From assembly GCF_012395835.1 (NCBI RefSeq), contig NZ_JAAZSQ010000010.1, positions 87,313 to 151,312 on the forward strand: 64,000 bases of DNA. The letters run 5' to 3'. Shown here in pieces: positions 26,080-35,592 of the stretch (position 1 is the first letter of the stretch; every line of letters starts with the position of its first letter). The translations under genes were made by a program, and so were the position numbers. This DNA is from Arthrobacter mobilis. GTDB taxonomy: Bacteria > Actinomycetota > Actinomycetes > Actinomycetales > Micrococcaceae. The notes beneath the pieces are model-generated. The model did not search any database. It saw only the letters and a list, made by a program, of their open reading frames with translations, and was not told the DNA's origin.

Positions 26080-26700
26080 TTAGAGCAGCGCCAGCATCAG
26101 ACCCACGCTGATGAACAGGACGCCGAAGGTCCGGTTCAACAGCATCAGCCCGCGCACGGTGCGGGTGAAGCGCTGGAAGGACCTGGCCGCGGCGGCGAAG
26201 AAGAACCACATGACCAGGATGTCCACGGCCACCACCGTGGCGATGAGCACCAGGTACTGCGGCAGCTGCGGCTCATCCAGCCGGATGAAGCCGGGCATGA
26301 AGGCCAGGAAGAAGACGATGGCCTTCGGATTGAGCAGGTTGACCCACAGGCCGCGCCGGAACATGGAGAAGGCCGGTTCGTCCCGCCGGGACTCGGCCAC
26401 CGCCGCGCTGCCGTGCGGGCTGGCGAAGAACTGCCGCAGGCCCAGGTAGACCAGGTAGGCGGCGCCGGCGTACTTGATGGCTGCGAACAGCACCGGGGAG
26501 TTCGAGACCAGCAGGCCCAGGCCCAGGGCCACGATGGCCACATGGATGACCAGTGCGGCCTGCTGGCCGAGGATGCCCCAGAGGGAGCGGCGGAATCCGG
26601 CGTTGAGCGAGTTGCTCATGGTGTTGATGGCGCCGGCGCCCGGGGTGAAGCTGATGACGATCGCGGCGCCCAGCAGCGCCAGCCAGAGGGAAAACTGCAC
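26080..26700 (-). CDS. LysE/RhtB-family amino acid exporter
   Basis: A 206-residue exporter with about six hydrophobic segments and the family loop SFTPGAGAINTMSNSL near residue 17. A second motif, GLWVNLLNPKAIVFFLAF, is in mid-protein. The substrate is unknown; family members export lysine, threonine or homoserine. The start is GTG at 26698-26700 with a TAGGAT box 6 nt upstream. It opens the leftward phosphatase-PabB-monooxygenase operon. Confidence 0.9.
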   Translation of the reverse strand: MQFSLWLALLGAAIVISFTPGAGAINTMSNSLNAGFRRSLWGILGQQAALVIHVAIVALGLGLLVSNSPVLFAAIKYAGAAYLVYLGLRQFFASPHGSAAVAESRRDEPAFSMFRRGLWVNLLNPKAIVFFLAFMPGFIRLDEPQLPQYLVLIATVVAVDILVMWFFFAAAARSFQRFTRTVRGLMLLNRTFGVLFISVGLMLALL

Positions 26701-26706
26701 CAGCCG

Positions 26707-26712
26707 ATCCTA
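26707..26712 (-). promoter_or_regulatory. -10 box of the LysE-pabB operon, leaderless spacing
   Basis: TAGGAT on the minus strand, 6 nt before the GTG start of the LysE gene. Confidence 0.4.
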
Positions 26713-26713
26713 C

Positions 26714-26742
26714 GGCCCGGACCGCTGCACAGCGGCCGGGCC
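26714..26742 (-). terminator. Hairpin after the methyltransferase gene
   Basis: GGCCCGG-A-CCGCTG pairs with CAGCGGCCGGGCC across a 2-nt loop (one bulged A). It lies between the stop of the methyltransferase and the LysE start, both on the minus strand. There is no obvious T run. Confidence 0.55.
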
Positions 26743-26771
26743 GGCCCCGCCGGTGGTTCCGCGGCGTCCGC

Positions 26772-27578
26772 CTACGGCTTCCGGGCCAGGATTTCCCCGT
26801 TGGGGATGAGGAACCAGCCGTCCGGGGCCTTGGCCCAGTCCCGCCAGCCCTGCGCGATCCGTTCCAGCCCGGCCTGGTCGGTGATGCCGCGCTCCAAGGC
26901 CTGTTCGGCGTAGGCCGAGTGCAGCACGCGCTCGGACCAGACGGTGCCCTGCCAGGCGCGCTTCTCCTCGGTGGCATACAGCCAGTTCGAGGAGGACGGG
27001 GTGATGTCCCGCAGTCCCGCCGCCAGGGCCCAGGACAGTAGGTGCCGGCCGGCGTCCGGCTCGGCCTGGTTGCCGCGGGCGATCTGCTGGTAGGTCTCCA
27101 TCCAGTCGTCCAGTTCGGGCAGGGCCGGATACCAGCTCATGCCGTGGAAGTCCGCGTCGCGCACGGCAATGATCCCGCCGGGCTTGGCCACCCGGCGCAT
27201 CTCGTAGAGGGCGGCCACCGGGTCGGCCAGGTGCTGCAGCACCTGGTGCGCATGGACGACGTCGAAGGTGTCGTCGTCGTACTCCAGGTCGTAGATGTTG
27301 CCGCTGGCGAAGGTGGCGTTCTCGATCCCGCGCAGGGCCGCCAGCTCCGCCGCCTGCTCCAGGACGTCCTCGGAGCGGTCCAGCCCGATGACTTCCCCGG
27401 GGGCCACCAGCTCGGCCAGGTCGGCGGTGATGCTGCCCGGGCCGCAGCCGACGTCGAGCAGGGCCATGCCCGGCTTCAGGTGCGGGAGCAGGTACGCCGC
27501 ACAGTCCGCGGCGGTACGGACGGCGTGGGCATTGACCACGCTGCGATGGTGGCCGTGCGAGTAGACCTCATGTTTCAT
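26772..27578 (-). CDS. SAM-dependent methyltransferase (UbiE-like)
   Basis: A 268-residue class I methyltransferase. The SAM-binding motif LLDVGCGPGSITADLAE is near residue 40, followed by IGLDRSEDVLEQA and a post-I acidic loop YDDDTFDVVHAHQVLQHL. The C-terminal 100 residues are helical and similar to members acting on small molecules. The substrate is unknown. The ATG at 27576-27578 is 6 nt from a TAACCT box. The gene is divergent from dnaK. Confidence 0.85.
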   Translation of the reverse strand: MKHEVYSHGHHRSVVNAHAVRTAADCAAYLLPHLKPGMALLDVGCGPGSITADLAELVAPGEVIGLDRSEDVLEQAAELAALRGIENATFASGNIYDLEYDDDTFDVVHAHQVLQHLADPVAALYEMRRVAKPGGIIAVRDADFHGMSWYPALPELDDWMETYQQIARGNQAEPDAGRHLLSWALAAGLRDITPSSSNWLYATEEKRAWQGTVWSERVLHSAYAEQALERGITDQAGLERIAQGWRDWAKAPDGWFLIPNGEILARKP

Positions 27579-27584
27579 AGCTGG

Positions 27585-27590
27585 AGGTTA
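27585..27590 (-). promoter_or_regulatory. -10 box of the methyltransferase, leaderless spacing
   Basis: TAACCT on the minus strand, 6 nt before the methyltransferase ATG. Confidence 0.4.
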
Positions 27591-27645
27591 CTCCGCATGT
27601 CCCCCCGCGGCGTAGCATGGCGCCGGTACTGTTGCGCGAGGTTAA

Positions 27646-29676
<2,031 letters not shown>

Positions 29677-29678
29677 CC

Positions 29679-30323
29679 ATGCCCCATCACGGACACGAGG
29701 AAGAGCACTCGGCGCCCGGCCAGGAACCGATCGAAATCCGGGACAACCGGAAGATCGATCCGGCGACGGGCAAGGTGCGCGGCAGCGGGCACCCGGAGGC
29801 GCCGGCCCATGAGGAGGTCCGCCCGGTGGACGAGGCCCACGATTCGGGGGACGCGCTGGCCCAGGCCGAACAGATCCTGAACGAGGCCTCGGCCGGGACG
29901 CAGGAGCAGAACCTCGCCGAGGAACTGCGCAACGACCTGCTGCGCCTGCAGGCGGAGTATGTCAACTACCGCAAGCGCGTCGAGCGCGACCGCGCGGTGG
30001 CCGGTGAGCTGGCGGTGATCGGCGTGCTGAACACGCTGCTGCCGGTGCTGGACGACATCGAAGCCGCCCGCCAGCATGGCGACCTCGCGGAGGGGCCGTT
30101 CGCCGCGATCGCGACGAAGCTGGAAACGGCACTGGCCGGACTCGGGCTCGAGCGCATCGGGGAGACCGGCGTGGAGTTCGACCCGAACATCCACGAGGCA
30201 CTGATGCAGCAGCCCAGCGCCGAGGTCAGCACCGACACCGTGCAGCAGGTGCTGCGCCAGGGCTACAAGTCCGGCGACCGCATCCTGCGCGCGGCACAGG
30301 TGATTGTGGCAGTACCGGAGTAA
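29679..30323 (+). CDS. grpE: Nucleotide exchange factor GrpE
   Basis: A 214-residue GrpE. The first 70 residues are polar and low in conservation, then comes a long helix with LRLQAEYVNYRKRVERDR, and a C-terminal beta domain with FDPNIHEALMQQPS and QGYKSGDRILRAAQVIV. It releases ADP from DnaK. It begins 2 nt after the dnaK stop. Confidence 0.98.
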   Translation: MPHHGHEEEHSAPGQEPIEIRDNRKIDPATGKVRGSGHPEAPAHEEVRPVDEAHDSGDALAQAEQILNEASAGTQEQNLAEELRNDLLRLQAEYVNYRKRVERDRAVAGELAVIGVLNTLLPVLDDIEAARQHGDLAEGPFAAIATKLETALAGLGLERIGETGVEFDPNIHEALMQQPSAEVSTDTVQQVLRQGYKSGDRILRAAQVIVAVPE

Positions 30324-30337
30324 ACCTCACCTTGGGC

Positions 30338-30430
30338 GCCGGATCGGTCTCCGAACGGCGGCAACGAAATTTCCGGCTCGCAGAGCTCGCAGGAAATATT
30401 AAAGCCGCCTTCCTCGGAGACCGATCCGGC
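30338..30430 (+). repeat. 93-nt near-palindrome between grpE and dnaJ
   Basis: Perfect 17-nt arms at 30338-30354 and 30414-30430 (GCCGGATCGGTCTCCGA and its complement). Inside are a 6-bp stem (30357-30362 with 30404-30409) and a third 6-bp stem (ATTTCC at 30369-30374 with GGAAAT at 30392-30397). As RNA it would form one long interrupted hairpin between the two cistrons, about 60 nt before the dnaJ start. It could protect or cut the message or regulate dnaJ. It is not a classic terminator, as no T run follows. Confidence 0.8.
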
Positions 30431-30491
30431 TTCCGTACCGTTGGCACATACGCGGAACCTGGAATTTTCGTATTGATGAGGAGGCGGCTGG

Positions 30492-31469
30492 ATGGCTAGC
30501 CAGGATTGGGTCGAGAAAGACTTCTACAAGATCCTTGGTGTCGCCAAGGACGCGTCCGACGCGGACATCAAGAAGGCTTACCGCAAGCTGGCCCGGAAAT
30601 ACCATCCGGACACCAATGCCGGCAACGATGCCGCGGAAAAGATGTTCAAGGACGTGTCCGAGGCCTATTCGGTCCTGTCCGACCCGGAGGAACGCCAGCA
30701 GTACGACGCGATCCGCGCCATGGGCAGCGGGGCGCGCTTTACCGCGGGCGGGGCCGGGGGACCGGGTGCCGGCGGCTTCGAGGATATCTTCGGGAACCTG
30801 TTCGGCCATGCCCCCCGCGGCCGCTCCGCGGGCGGGTTCGGCGGGGGCAACATTCCGCCGGAGTTCGCCGACCTCTTTGGCGGAGGTTTCGGCGGCGGCT
30901 TCCAGCCTCCGCAGGCGCCGCCGCGCAAGGGCGCGGACCGCACGGCCTCGACCAGCATCTCCTTCGCCGGCTCGATCAACGGCACCAGGATCGGGCTGCG
31001 CGAGCCCTCCGGGGAGGTCATCGACGTCCGGATTCCTGCCGGCATTAAGGATGGCCAGAAAGTGCGCGTCCGGGGCAAGGGGCAGCCGGGGCCGGCCGGC
31101 AACGGCGACCTGATGGTAACCGTCAACGTCCAGCCGCATCCGTTCTACACCCGGGACGGCGACAACCTCCGCATTCACGTACCCGTGACCTTTGCCGAGG
31201 CCGCACTGGGGGCGGAGATCGACGTCCCCACGGTGACGGGGGAGACGGTGAAGGTCAGGATTCCGCCGGGCACGCCATCCGGACGCACACTGCGGGTCAA
31301 AGGCCGGGGTGTCCGGACATCCAAGGGCGCCGGCGACCTGCTGGTGACGATCGACATCGTGGTGCCGCAGAATCTGAACAAGCAAGCTGAGGAGGCGGTG
31401 CGTGCCTTCGCGGAAGCCACCGCTGATGCCAATCCCCGCCGGGATCTGGCAGCGAAGGCCAGGCTGTAG
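30492..31469 (+). CDS. dnaJ: DnaJ-type co-chaperone without zinc finger
   Basis: A 325-residue J-protein. The J domain (about residues 9-75) has the HPD at YHPDTNAG. A Gly/Phe-rich region follows, then the C-terminal substrate-binding beta domains (residues about 155-310). The zinc finger with four CxxCxGxG repeats that DnaJ normally has is absent, so this is a DnaJ/CbpA-like class II member in the position of dnaJ. The ATG at 30492 has GAGGAGG upstream. It lies in the operon after grpE with a 168-nt gap holding a large hairpin. Confidence 0.95.
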   Translation: MASQDWVEKDFYKILGVAKDASDADIKKAYRKLARKYHPDTNAGNDAAEKMFKDVSEAYSVLSDPEERQQYDAIRAMGSGARFTAGGAGGPGAGGFEDIFGNLFGHAPRGRSAGGFGGGNIPPEFADLFGGGFGGGFQPPQAPPRKGADRTASTSISFAGSINGTRIGLREPSGEVIDVRIPAGIKDGQKVRVRGKGQPGPAGNGDLMVTVNVQPHPFYTRDGDNLRIHVPVTFAEAALGAEIDVPTVTGETVKVRIPPGTPSGRTLRVKGRGVRTSKGAGDLLVTIDIVVPQNLNKQAEEAVRAFAEATADANPRRDLAAKARL

Positions 31470-31490
31470 GCCGGGCAGAAGGGGGTAACA

Positions 31491-31916
31491 GTGAGCATTG
31501 ACCGGCATGCGCCCATCTTTGTGATCTCCGTTGCCGCCGAACTCGCGGAGATGCATCCGCAGACGCTGCGCCAGTACGACCGGCTCGGCCTGGTCTCCCC
31601 GTCCCGGCAGGCGGGCCGCCAGCGGCGGTACTCGCAGCAGGACGTGGACACCCTGCGCGAAGTGCAGCGGCTGTCCCAGGAAGGCGTCTCGCTGGCCGGC
31701 ATCAAGCGCATTCTGGAGCTGGAGCACCAGGTTTCCGCGCTGCAGTCCCGCATTAAGGAGCTGAGCACCGAGCTGGCGGAGGCCAGGCAGCGGGAGGAGC
31801 AGGAAGCCGGGCGGGTTTTTGCCGCGGGCCTGGCCGGCGACGTGGTGAGCTTGCTGCGCGGACAGCGGCCCCGTCCGCGCAGCCAGGCCATGGTTATCTG
31901 GCGCCCGCAGCGTTAG
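31491..31916 (+). CDS. hspR: Heat-shock repressor HspR (MerR family)
   Basis: A 141-residue repressor. A MerR-type winged helix-turn-helix fills about residues 11-80 (AAELAEMHPQTLRQYDRLGLVSPSR), followed by a helical region. It binds HAIR sites as a DnaK-HspR complex and represses dnaK and clpB at normal temperature. It starts with GTG at 31491 after AGGGGG, 21 nt after dnaJ. It ends 3 nt from a convergent gene. HAIR sites occur upstream of dnaK and clpB in this window. Confidence 0.96.
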   Translation: MSIDRHAPIFVISVAAELAEMHPQTLRQYDRLGLVSPSRQAGRQRRYSQQDVDTLREVQRLSQEGVSLAGIKRILELEHQVSALQSRIKELSTELAEARQREEQEAGRVFAAGLAGDVVSLLRGQRPRPRSQAMVIWRPQR

Positions 31917-31919
31917 CGT

Positions 31920-32210
31920 TCAGCCCCGGCGTGCCAGCTCCATGGCGGCAGCGATCCGTGCCGCGAGCGCCGGGCCCACCCCGGGGATCTCCTGCAGTTC
32001 GGCAGGTCCGGCCGCGCAGACGCCCGGTGGGCCGCCCAGCCGTTTGAGGATCAGCCGGCCCAGTTCCAGGCTGCTCGCCGTCCGGGTGCCGGTCCCGATA
32101 AGCAGCGCCAGCAGTTCGGCATCGCGCAGTTTCTGCAGGCCCACCCGCTGCAGGCGTTCCCGCGGCCTGCTGGATGCGGGCAGTTGCGTGATACTGATGT
32201 GCTGTGCCAT
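31920..32210 (-). CDS. RadC N-terminal (UPF0758) domain protein, no JAB domain
   Basis: A 96-residue protein that matches only the N-terminal helix-hairpin-helix part of RadC (RPRERLQRVGLQKLRDAELLALLIGTG and EIPGVGPALAARI). RadC is usually about 220 residues with a C-terminal JAB/MPN metal-binding domain; nothing of that is present and no frameshift continuation is evident downstream, where hspR ends 3 nt away. It is either a stand-alone HhH protein or a stable truncation. The ATG at 32208-32210 is 6 nt from a TAGGTT box. Confidence 0.75.
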   Translation of the reverse strand: MAQHISITQLPASSRPRERLQRVGLQKLRDAELLALLIGTGTRTASSLELGRLILKRLGGPPGVCAAGPAELQEIPGVGPALAARIAAAMELARRG

Positions 32211-32216
32211 GACCCC

Positions 32217-32222
32217 AACCTA
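32217..32222 (-). promoter_or_regulatory. -10 box of the RadC-like gene, leaderless spacing
   Basis: TAGGTT on the minus strand, 6 nt before the ATG of the RadC-like gene. Confidence 0.4.
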
Positions 32223-32383
32223 GGCCGGCGGAGACCCGGACGGACCCGGACGGCGCACCGGTGTGCACGAATCCGGCGCCGGCCGGACTGTGCAGGAGAA
32301 GTCGCCGGTCGCCGCCGGGCGCAGCTGCGGCCATCCGGTGAGAGGGGGCGTCGCGCGGACGGCCGCAGGACCTGGGGAAGCGG

Positions 32384-32908
32384 CTACTTCCTGACCATCT
32401 CCCCGTCGGGTGCCACGACGTACCACACGTCGTTCACGCCTTGGCCGGTGGTGTCGCCGGGTGCCTTGTCCTTGACCCAGTAGTAGATCGGCATGCCGTC
32501 AATGGTGATCTGCTTCCTGCCCTCCGGCGTCGTAATGGTGCCGATGGTTGCCGTGATGCCCTCCACCTTGGGGTTGTCGCTCTCGGTCAGTACCGGCGGC
32601 CAGGCCGCTATGCACTCCCCGGTGCAGTTGCTCTTGCCCGAATCCTTGACGTCCTTGGTGAAGTAGTAGACGGTCATCCCTCGGGAATCCACGACGATCT
32701 CGCCGAGGTCCGAATCGGCGACCTTGAGCTCGGCCCCGCCCTGCGGTTCCGGCGCCAACGGTGTCTGGGGCACCGACGGTGTCGGCGGGGCCGGAGCCAC
32801 GGATTCGGGTTCCGGCGCTGTCGCCGTGTTGTCGCCGGCCCCGCAGCCGGTGAGTCCCAGGAGGCCTGCCGCCAGCAGGGCTGCCGCGGCGCTGAATGTG
32901 AGCTTCAT
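32384..32908 (-). CDS. COG4315 secreted-repeat lipoprotein
   Basis: A 174-residue lipoprotein. The N terminus MKLTFSAAAALLAAGLLGLTGC has a lipobox with Cys22, a Pro/Glu-rich linker follows, and then two copies of the COG4315 repeat (VDSRGMTVYYFTKD with CTGECIAAWPP, and IDGMPIYYWVKDKAPGD). Each copy carries aromatic pairs; their role is unknown, and heme or redox roles have been suggested for relatives. It is divergent from the ECF sigma gene, which may control it. Confidence 0.85.
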   Translation of the reverse strand: MKLTFSAAAALLAAGLLGLTGCGAGDNTATAPEPESVAPAPPTPSVPQTPLAPEPQGGAELKVADSDLGEIVVDSRGMTVYYFTKDVKDSGKSNCTGECIAAWPPVLTESDNPKVEGITATIGTITTPEGRKQITIDGMPIYYWVKDKAPGDTTGQGVNDVWYVVAPDGEMVRK

Positions 32909-33201
32909 GAGGTGTTCCTTACCGTCAGCCGGATGGTACCGGGCACGCGATCCACCGGATGCGGGCCGCTACCTGCAAAGACGCCGGACCGGGCCGCAAT
33001 GGTTCAGCCGGCGACGGTTTCCCCTCCGGTGTTTCCACCGCGGCCGTCCGGACAGCCCGTGCGGTTGCCTCCCACGGAAGTTCCAAGCGGACCCGGGTGT
33101 ACTGGCCGCGGGGCGCTGAACCTTTTCCCATGGTGTGTGCGTCCTTATTGTTGGATGCGGTTCCCGGCGCTGCCGGCGGACTGCGGGCCAGGAGGTCGCC
33201 A

Positions 33202-33693
33202 ATGCCCATGGAGGATGAAGCCGTCGCGCAGTTGTACCGTGACCACGCGGTGGCCCTGCGGCGCTTTGTGCTGGCCGCCATGGCCAACCCGGACCAGGCC
33301 GAGGACGTGGTGCAGGAAACCATCCTGCGGGTGTGGCGCCGCGGGGCCGATCCGGGGAACCTGCGCGGCTACCTGTACCAGACGGCGCGGCACGTCATCA
33401 TCGACGAGTACCGCAGGCGGGCGCGGCGGATCCAGGCAACGGGCTTTCCGGACGACGACCCGGCCGCGCCCGACCAGGTGGACAAGCTGCTGCTCCGGGT
33501 CCTCATGGAGGAGGCGCTGGGACGGCTCAGTGCCGAACACCGCAATGTGATCCTGGCCCTGCACTACCAGCGGCTGACAGCCGCAGATGCGGCCAAAGTG
33601 CTCAATATCCCGCTGGGAACGGTGAAATCCCGTGCCTTCTACGCCGCGAAGGCGCTGCGGGCCGTGCTGGACGAGATGGGGGTTGCACCATGA
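33202..33693 (+). CDS. ECF-type RNA polymerase sigma factor
   Basis: A 163-residue ECF sigma factor with regions 2 (NPDQAEDVVQETILRVWRR) and 4 (RNVILALHYQRLTAADAAKVLNIPLGTVKSR) and no other domain. The ATG at 33202 follows AGGAGG. The anti-sigma gene overlaps its stop by 4 nt, so the pair is translated together. The gene is divergent from a COG4315 lipoprotein gene. The family looks close to the SigK/RskA group, but this is an inference from size and partner. Confidence 0.93.
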   Translation: MPMEDEAVAQLYRDHAVALRRFVLAAMANPDQAEDVVQETILRVWRRGADPGNLRGYLYQTARHVIIDEYRRRARRIQATGFPDDDPAAPDQVDKLLLRVLMEEALGRLSAEHRNVILALHYQRLTAADAAKVLNIPLGTVKSRAFYAAKALRAVLDEMGVAP

Positions 33694-34349
33694 CGGACAG
33701 CCATGGGGACCTGCGCCTGCTGCTGGGGGTCTACGTTCTGGGCGGGATCGACGAGGGCGAACGGTTGCTGCTTGAGCAGCATCTGGCCGCGTGCGCCGAC
33801 TGCCGTGCCGAACTGGCCGGACTCCGGTCGCTGCCGGCCGCGCTCGCGGGCCTGACGGAAGATGAGGCCATGGCGCTGGCCGCCCCCGGGCCCGAACAGG
33901 TGCAGGAGGCCGCCCGTTCCCTGATGGCGGAACTGGCCCGGCGCCGCCGGCGCCTGCGCCGGCGGATGGCGGCCCTGGTGGCCGGTGTCGCCGCGGCGTG
34001 CCTGGTTATCGGCGCAGCGGTTGGGCCGGTGCTGCTGAGCCCGCGGCAGGAGACGGAGAACTACACGATGACCGCTTCCTCCGGCCTGCAGGTTGAGCTG
34101 GACCTGGTCCACAAGGCGTGGGGCACCGAACTGGCCGTGGACGGCACGAGGCTGCCGGAAGAGGGGGTGCTCTCCCTGTGGCTGACTGACCGCACCGGCA
34201 TGGACTGGCAAGTGGCCACCTGGCAGGCGACGCCGACGGGGAAGGTCAGGCTGGTCGCTGCCACCGCGACAATGCCCGAGGACATCACCTGCGTCGAGAT
34301 CCGCAACTGGCGCGACACCCCGGTCGCCGCCGTCTACATGCACGGCTGA
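33690..34349 (+). CDS. Anti-sigma factor with ZAS motif and RskA-like C terminus
   Basis: A 219-residue transmembrane protein. The N-terminal cytoplasmic part carries the zinc-binding anti-sigma motif HLAACADC near residues 30-37. One hydrophobic segment at about 90-112 follows, and the exported part is an RskA-like domain. It should hold the ECF sigma factor inactive at the membrane until a signal triggers proteolysis. The ATG at 33690 overlaps the sigma stop (ATGA). Confidence 0.9.
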   Translation: MTDSHGDLRLLLGVYVLGGIDEGERLLLEQHLAACADCRAELAGLRSLPAALAGLTEDEAMALAAPGPEQVQEAARSLMAELARRRRRLRRRMAALVAGVAAACLVIGAAVGPVLLSPRQETENYTMTASSGLQVELDLVHKAWGTELAVDGTRLPEEGVLSLWLTDRTGMDWQVATWQATPTGKVRLVAATATMPEDITCVEIRNWRDTPVAAVYMHG

Positions 34350-34353
34350 ACCG

Positions 34354-34374
34354 GGGGAGCGTCCCAATCCCTAG
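34354..34374 (-). repeat. Dispersed repeat, module B
   Basis: On the minus strand this reads CTAGGGATTGGGACGCTCCC, one base from the 54001 copy over the first 20 nt. Its CTAG contains the stop codon of trmB. It separates trmB from the convergent anti-sigma gene. Confidence 0.75.
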
Positions 34375-35309
34375 CGGCGCCGGAACGTCAGATCGAAGAT
34401 CCCGCGCCCGGCCTTGTGCGCCTTCTGCTCGAAGCTGGTCAGGGCCCGGCCCTCGAACCGCGGGGCCCAGCCGCCGACCGTGTCCACGCCGCCGTCCGCG
34501 CTGGCATTGCCGGTGCTGACCGGGGCCCGGCCGTCGCGCACCGGGGCCCCGCCGACCAGTTGTTCGACGCCGCTGGCCCAGACCCGGGTCAGCGGGCTGT
34601 CCGACCCGGCGCGCTCGCCCTCGTGCACGTTCTCGAACTCCGCGGCTGCCTGCCCCACCTCGCGCATCTGGATGGCGTAGGAAGACCAGTCGGTGGCCAG
34701 CCGCCACAGGCCGCCCGGCTGCAGGACCCGCGCGGCCGCCGCGGCAAAGCTGTCCTGGACCAGGCGGCGCTTGATGTGCCGGGTCTTGTGCCAGGGGTCG
34801 GGGAAGAAGACCCACAGCTCGGCCACGGACCCCGGCGGCAGCATGGTGGCGAGGACCTCCGCGGCGTTGGCCTGGACCACCCGGACATTGGCCAGGCCCT
34901 TCTGCCCGATCCGCAGCAGGGTCTGCGCCAGCCCGGGCCGGTAGACCTCGACCGCGAGGAAGTTCCAGTCCGGATGCTGCGCTGCCGCGTGGCAGACGGC
35001 CTCGCCGAGCCCGGAACCGATTTCGACGACGAGCGGTGCCTTCCGGCCGAAAGCGGCCTCGGGGTCGAAGACAAAGTCCGGGTCCACCGACGTGTCGGCT
35101 TCGCGGCGGGGGACATCGAGCACGAAGTCGGCAGCGTACTGGTCCCAGGCCTGCTGCCGGCGCCCCTGCAGCCGCGAGCCGCGGCGGACAAAGCTGAGCG
35201 GCCGGCGGTGGTGTTCTGCTGCCGGCGCGGCATCGTCGGCAAGCTCGCCGAGGCTGCCGTCGGGAAGGGCGCCGGAGGGCCGGCCGGGGGTGCTGGAGGC
35301 TGTAGTCAT
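34371..35309 (-). CDS. trmB: tRNA (guanine-N7-)-methyltransferase
   Basis: A 312-residue enzyme that methylates G46 in the variable loop of tRNAs. The SAM site is VVEIGSGLGEAV, and VAELWVFFPDPWHKTRHIKRRL is the TrmB hallmark. The N-terminal 45 residues and a mid-C-terminal insert (about residues 255-285) are polar and variable. It starts at the ATG at 35307-35309, which is 7 nt from a TACCCT box. Its stop codon is part of a dispersed repeat. Confidence 0.95.
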   Translation of the reverse strand: MTTASSTPGRPSGALPDGSLGELADDAAPAAEHHRRPLSFVRRGSRLQGRRQQAWDQYAADFVLDVPRREADTSVDPDFVFDPEAAFGRKAPLVVEIGSGLGEAVCHAAAQHPDWNFLAVEVYRPGLAQTLLRIGQKGLANVRVVQANAAEVLATMLPPGSVAELWVFFPDPWHKTRHIKRRLVQDSFAAAAARVLQPGGLWRLATDWSSYAIQMREVGQAAAEFENVHEGERAGSDSPLTRVWASGVEQLVGGAPVRDGRAPVSTGNASADGGVDTVGGWAPRFEGRALTSFEQKAHKAGRGIFDLTFRRR

Positions 35310-35316
35310 CCCTACT

Positions 35317-35322
35317 AGGGTA
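35317..35322 (-). promoter_or_regulatory. -10 box of trmB, leaderless spacing
   Basis: TACCCT on the minus strand, 7 nt before the trmB ATG. Confidence 0.4.
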
Positions 35323-35387
35323 TCGAGTACGGGCCCGGACAGGCGGGGGCCGCCGGGCCCGGGCACGGTTCCCGCGGCATGCACTGG

Positions 35388-35437
35388 TAGAATGGCTCTA
35401 CTTGGAACATCATCCGGTGCTTTGCCGGGGATGTTCC
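35388..35437 (+). promoter_or_regulatory. DEAD helicase promoter and 5-prime leader hairpin
   Basis: A TAGAAT -10 box at 35388-35393 points to a start near 35400. A hairpin follows at once: GGAACATC at 35404-35411 pairs perfectly with GATGTTCC at 35430-35437, with an inner CCGG stem. The leader to the ATG at 35593 is about 190 nt. Long structured leaders are typical of cold-induced helicase genes. The -35 is unclear. Confidence 0.55.
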
Positions 35438-35592
35438 CTGCGTCGATGAACGCATGCAAACTTCTCCCGCAGATCCGGTTCCGCGCACCCGTGCCGCCGG
35501 GAACCACGCGGTTGACGCTGTCTGGCTTTTCTTCGGCGACCCCTGGGCCATACCGGTACCGGGGCCACTGACCGAAAGTTTTTCCCGGAACT

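Noticed and set aside
22331..27578. Possible biosynthetic gene cluster (pabB, methyltransferase, FAD monooxygenase, LysE exporter)
   Set aside because: The set resembles an aminobenzoate natural product operon, but there is no core enzyme (NRPS, PKS, carrier or ligase) and pabC is separate. I keep only the pabB fusion as a finding.
30338..30430. Insertion sequence ends around the grpE-dnaJ spacer
   Set aside because: No transposase gene lies inside and no target duplication is clear; a structured RNA or MITE is all that can be said.
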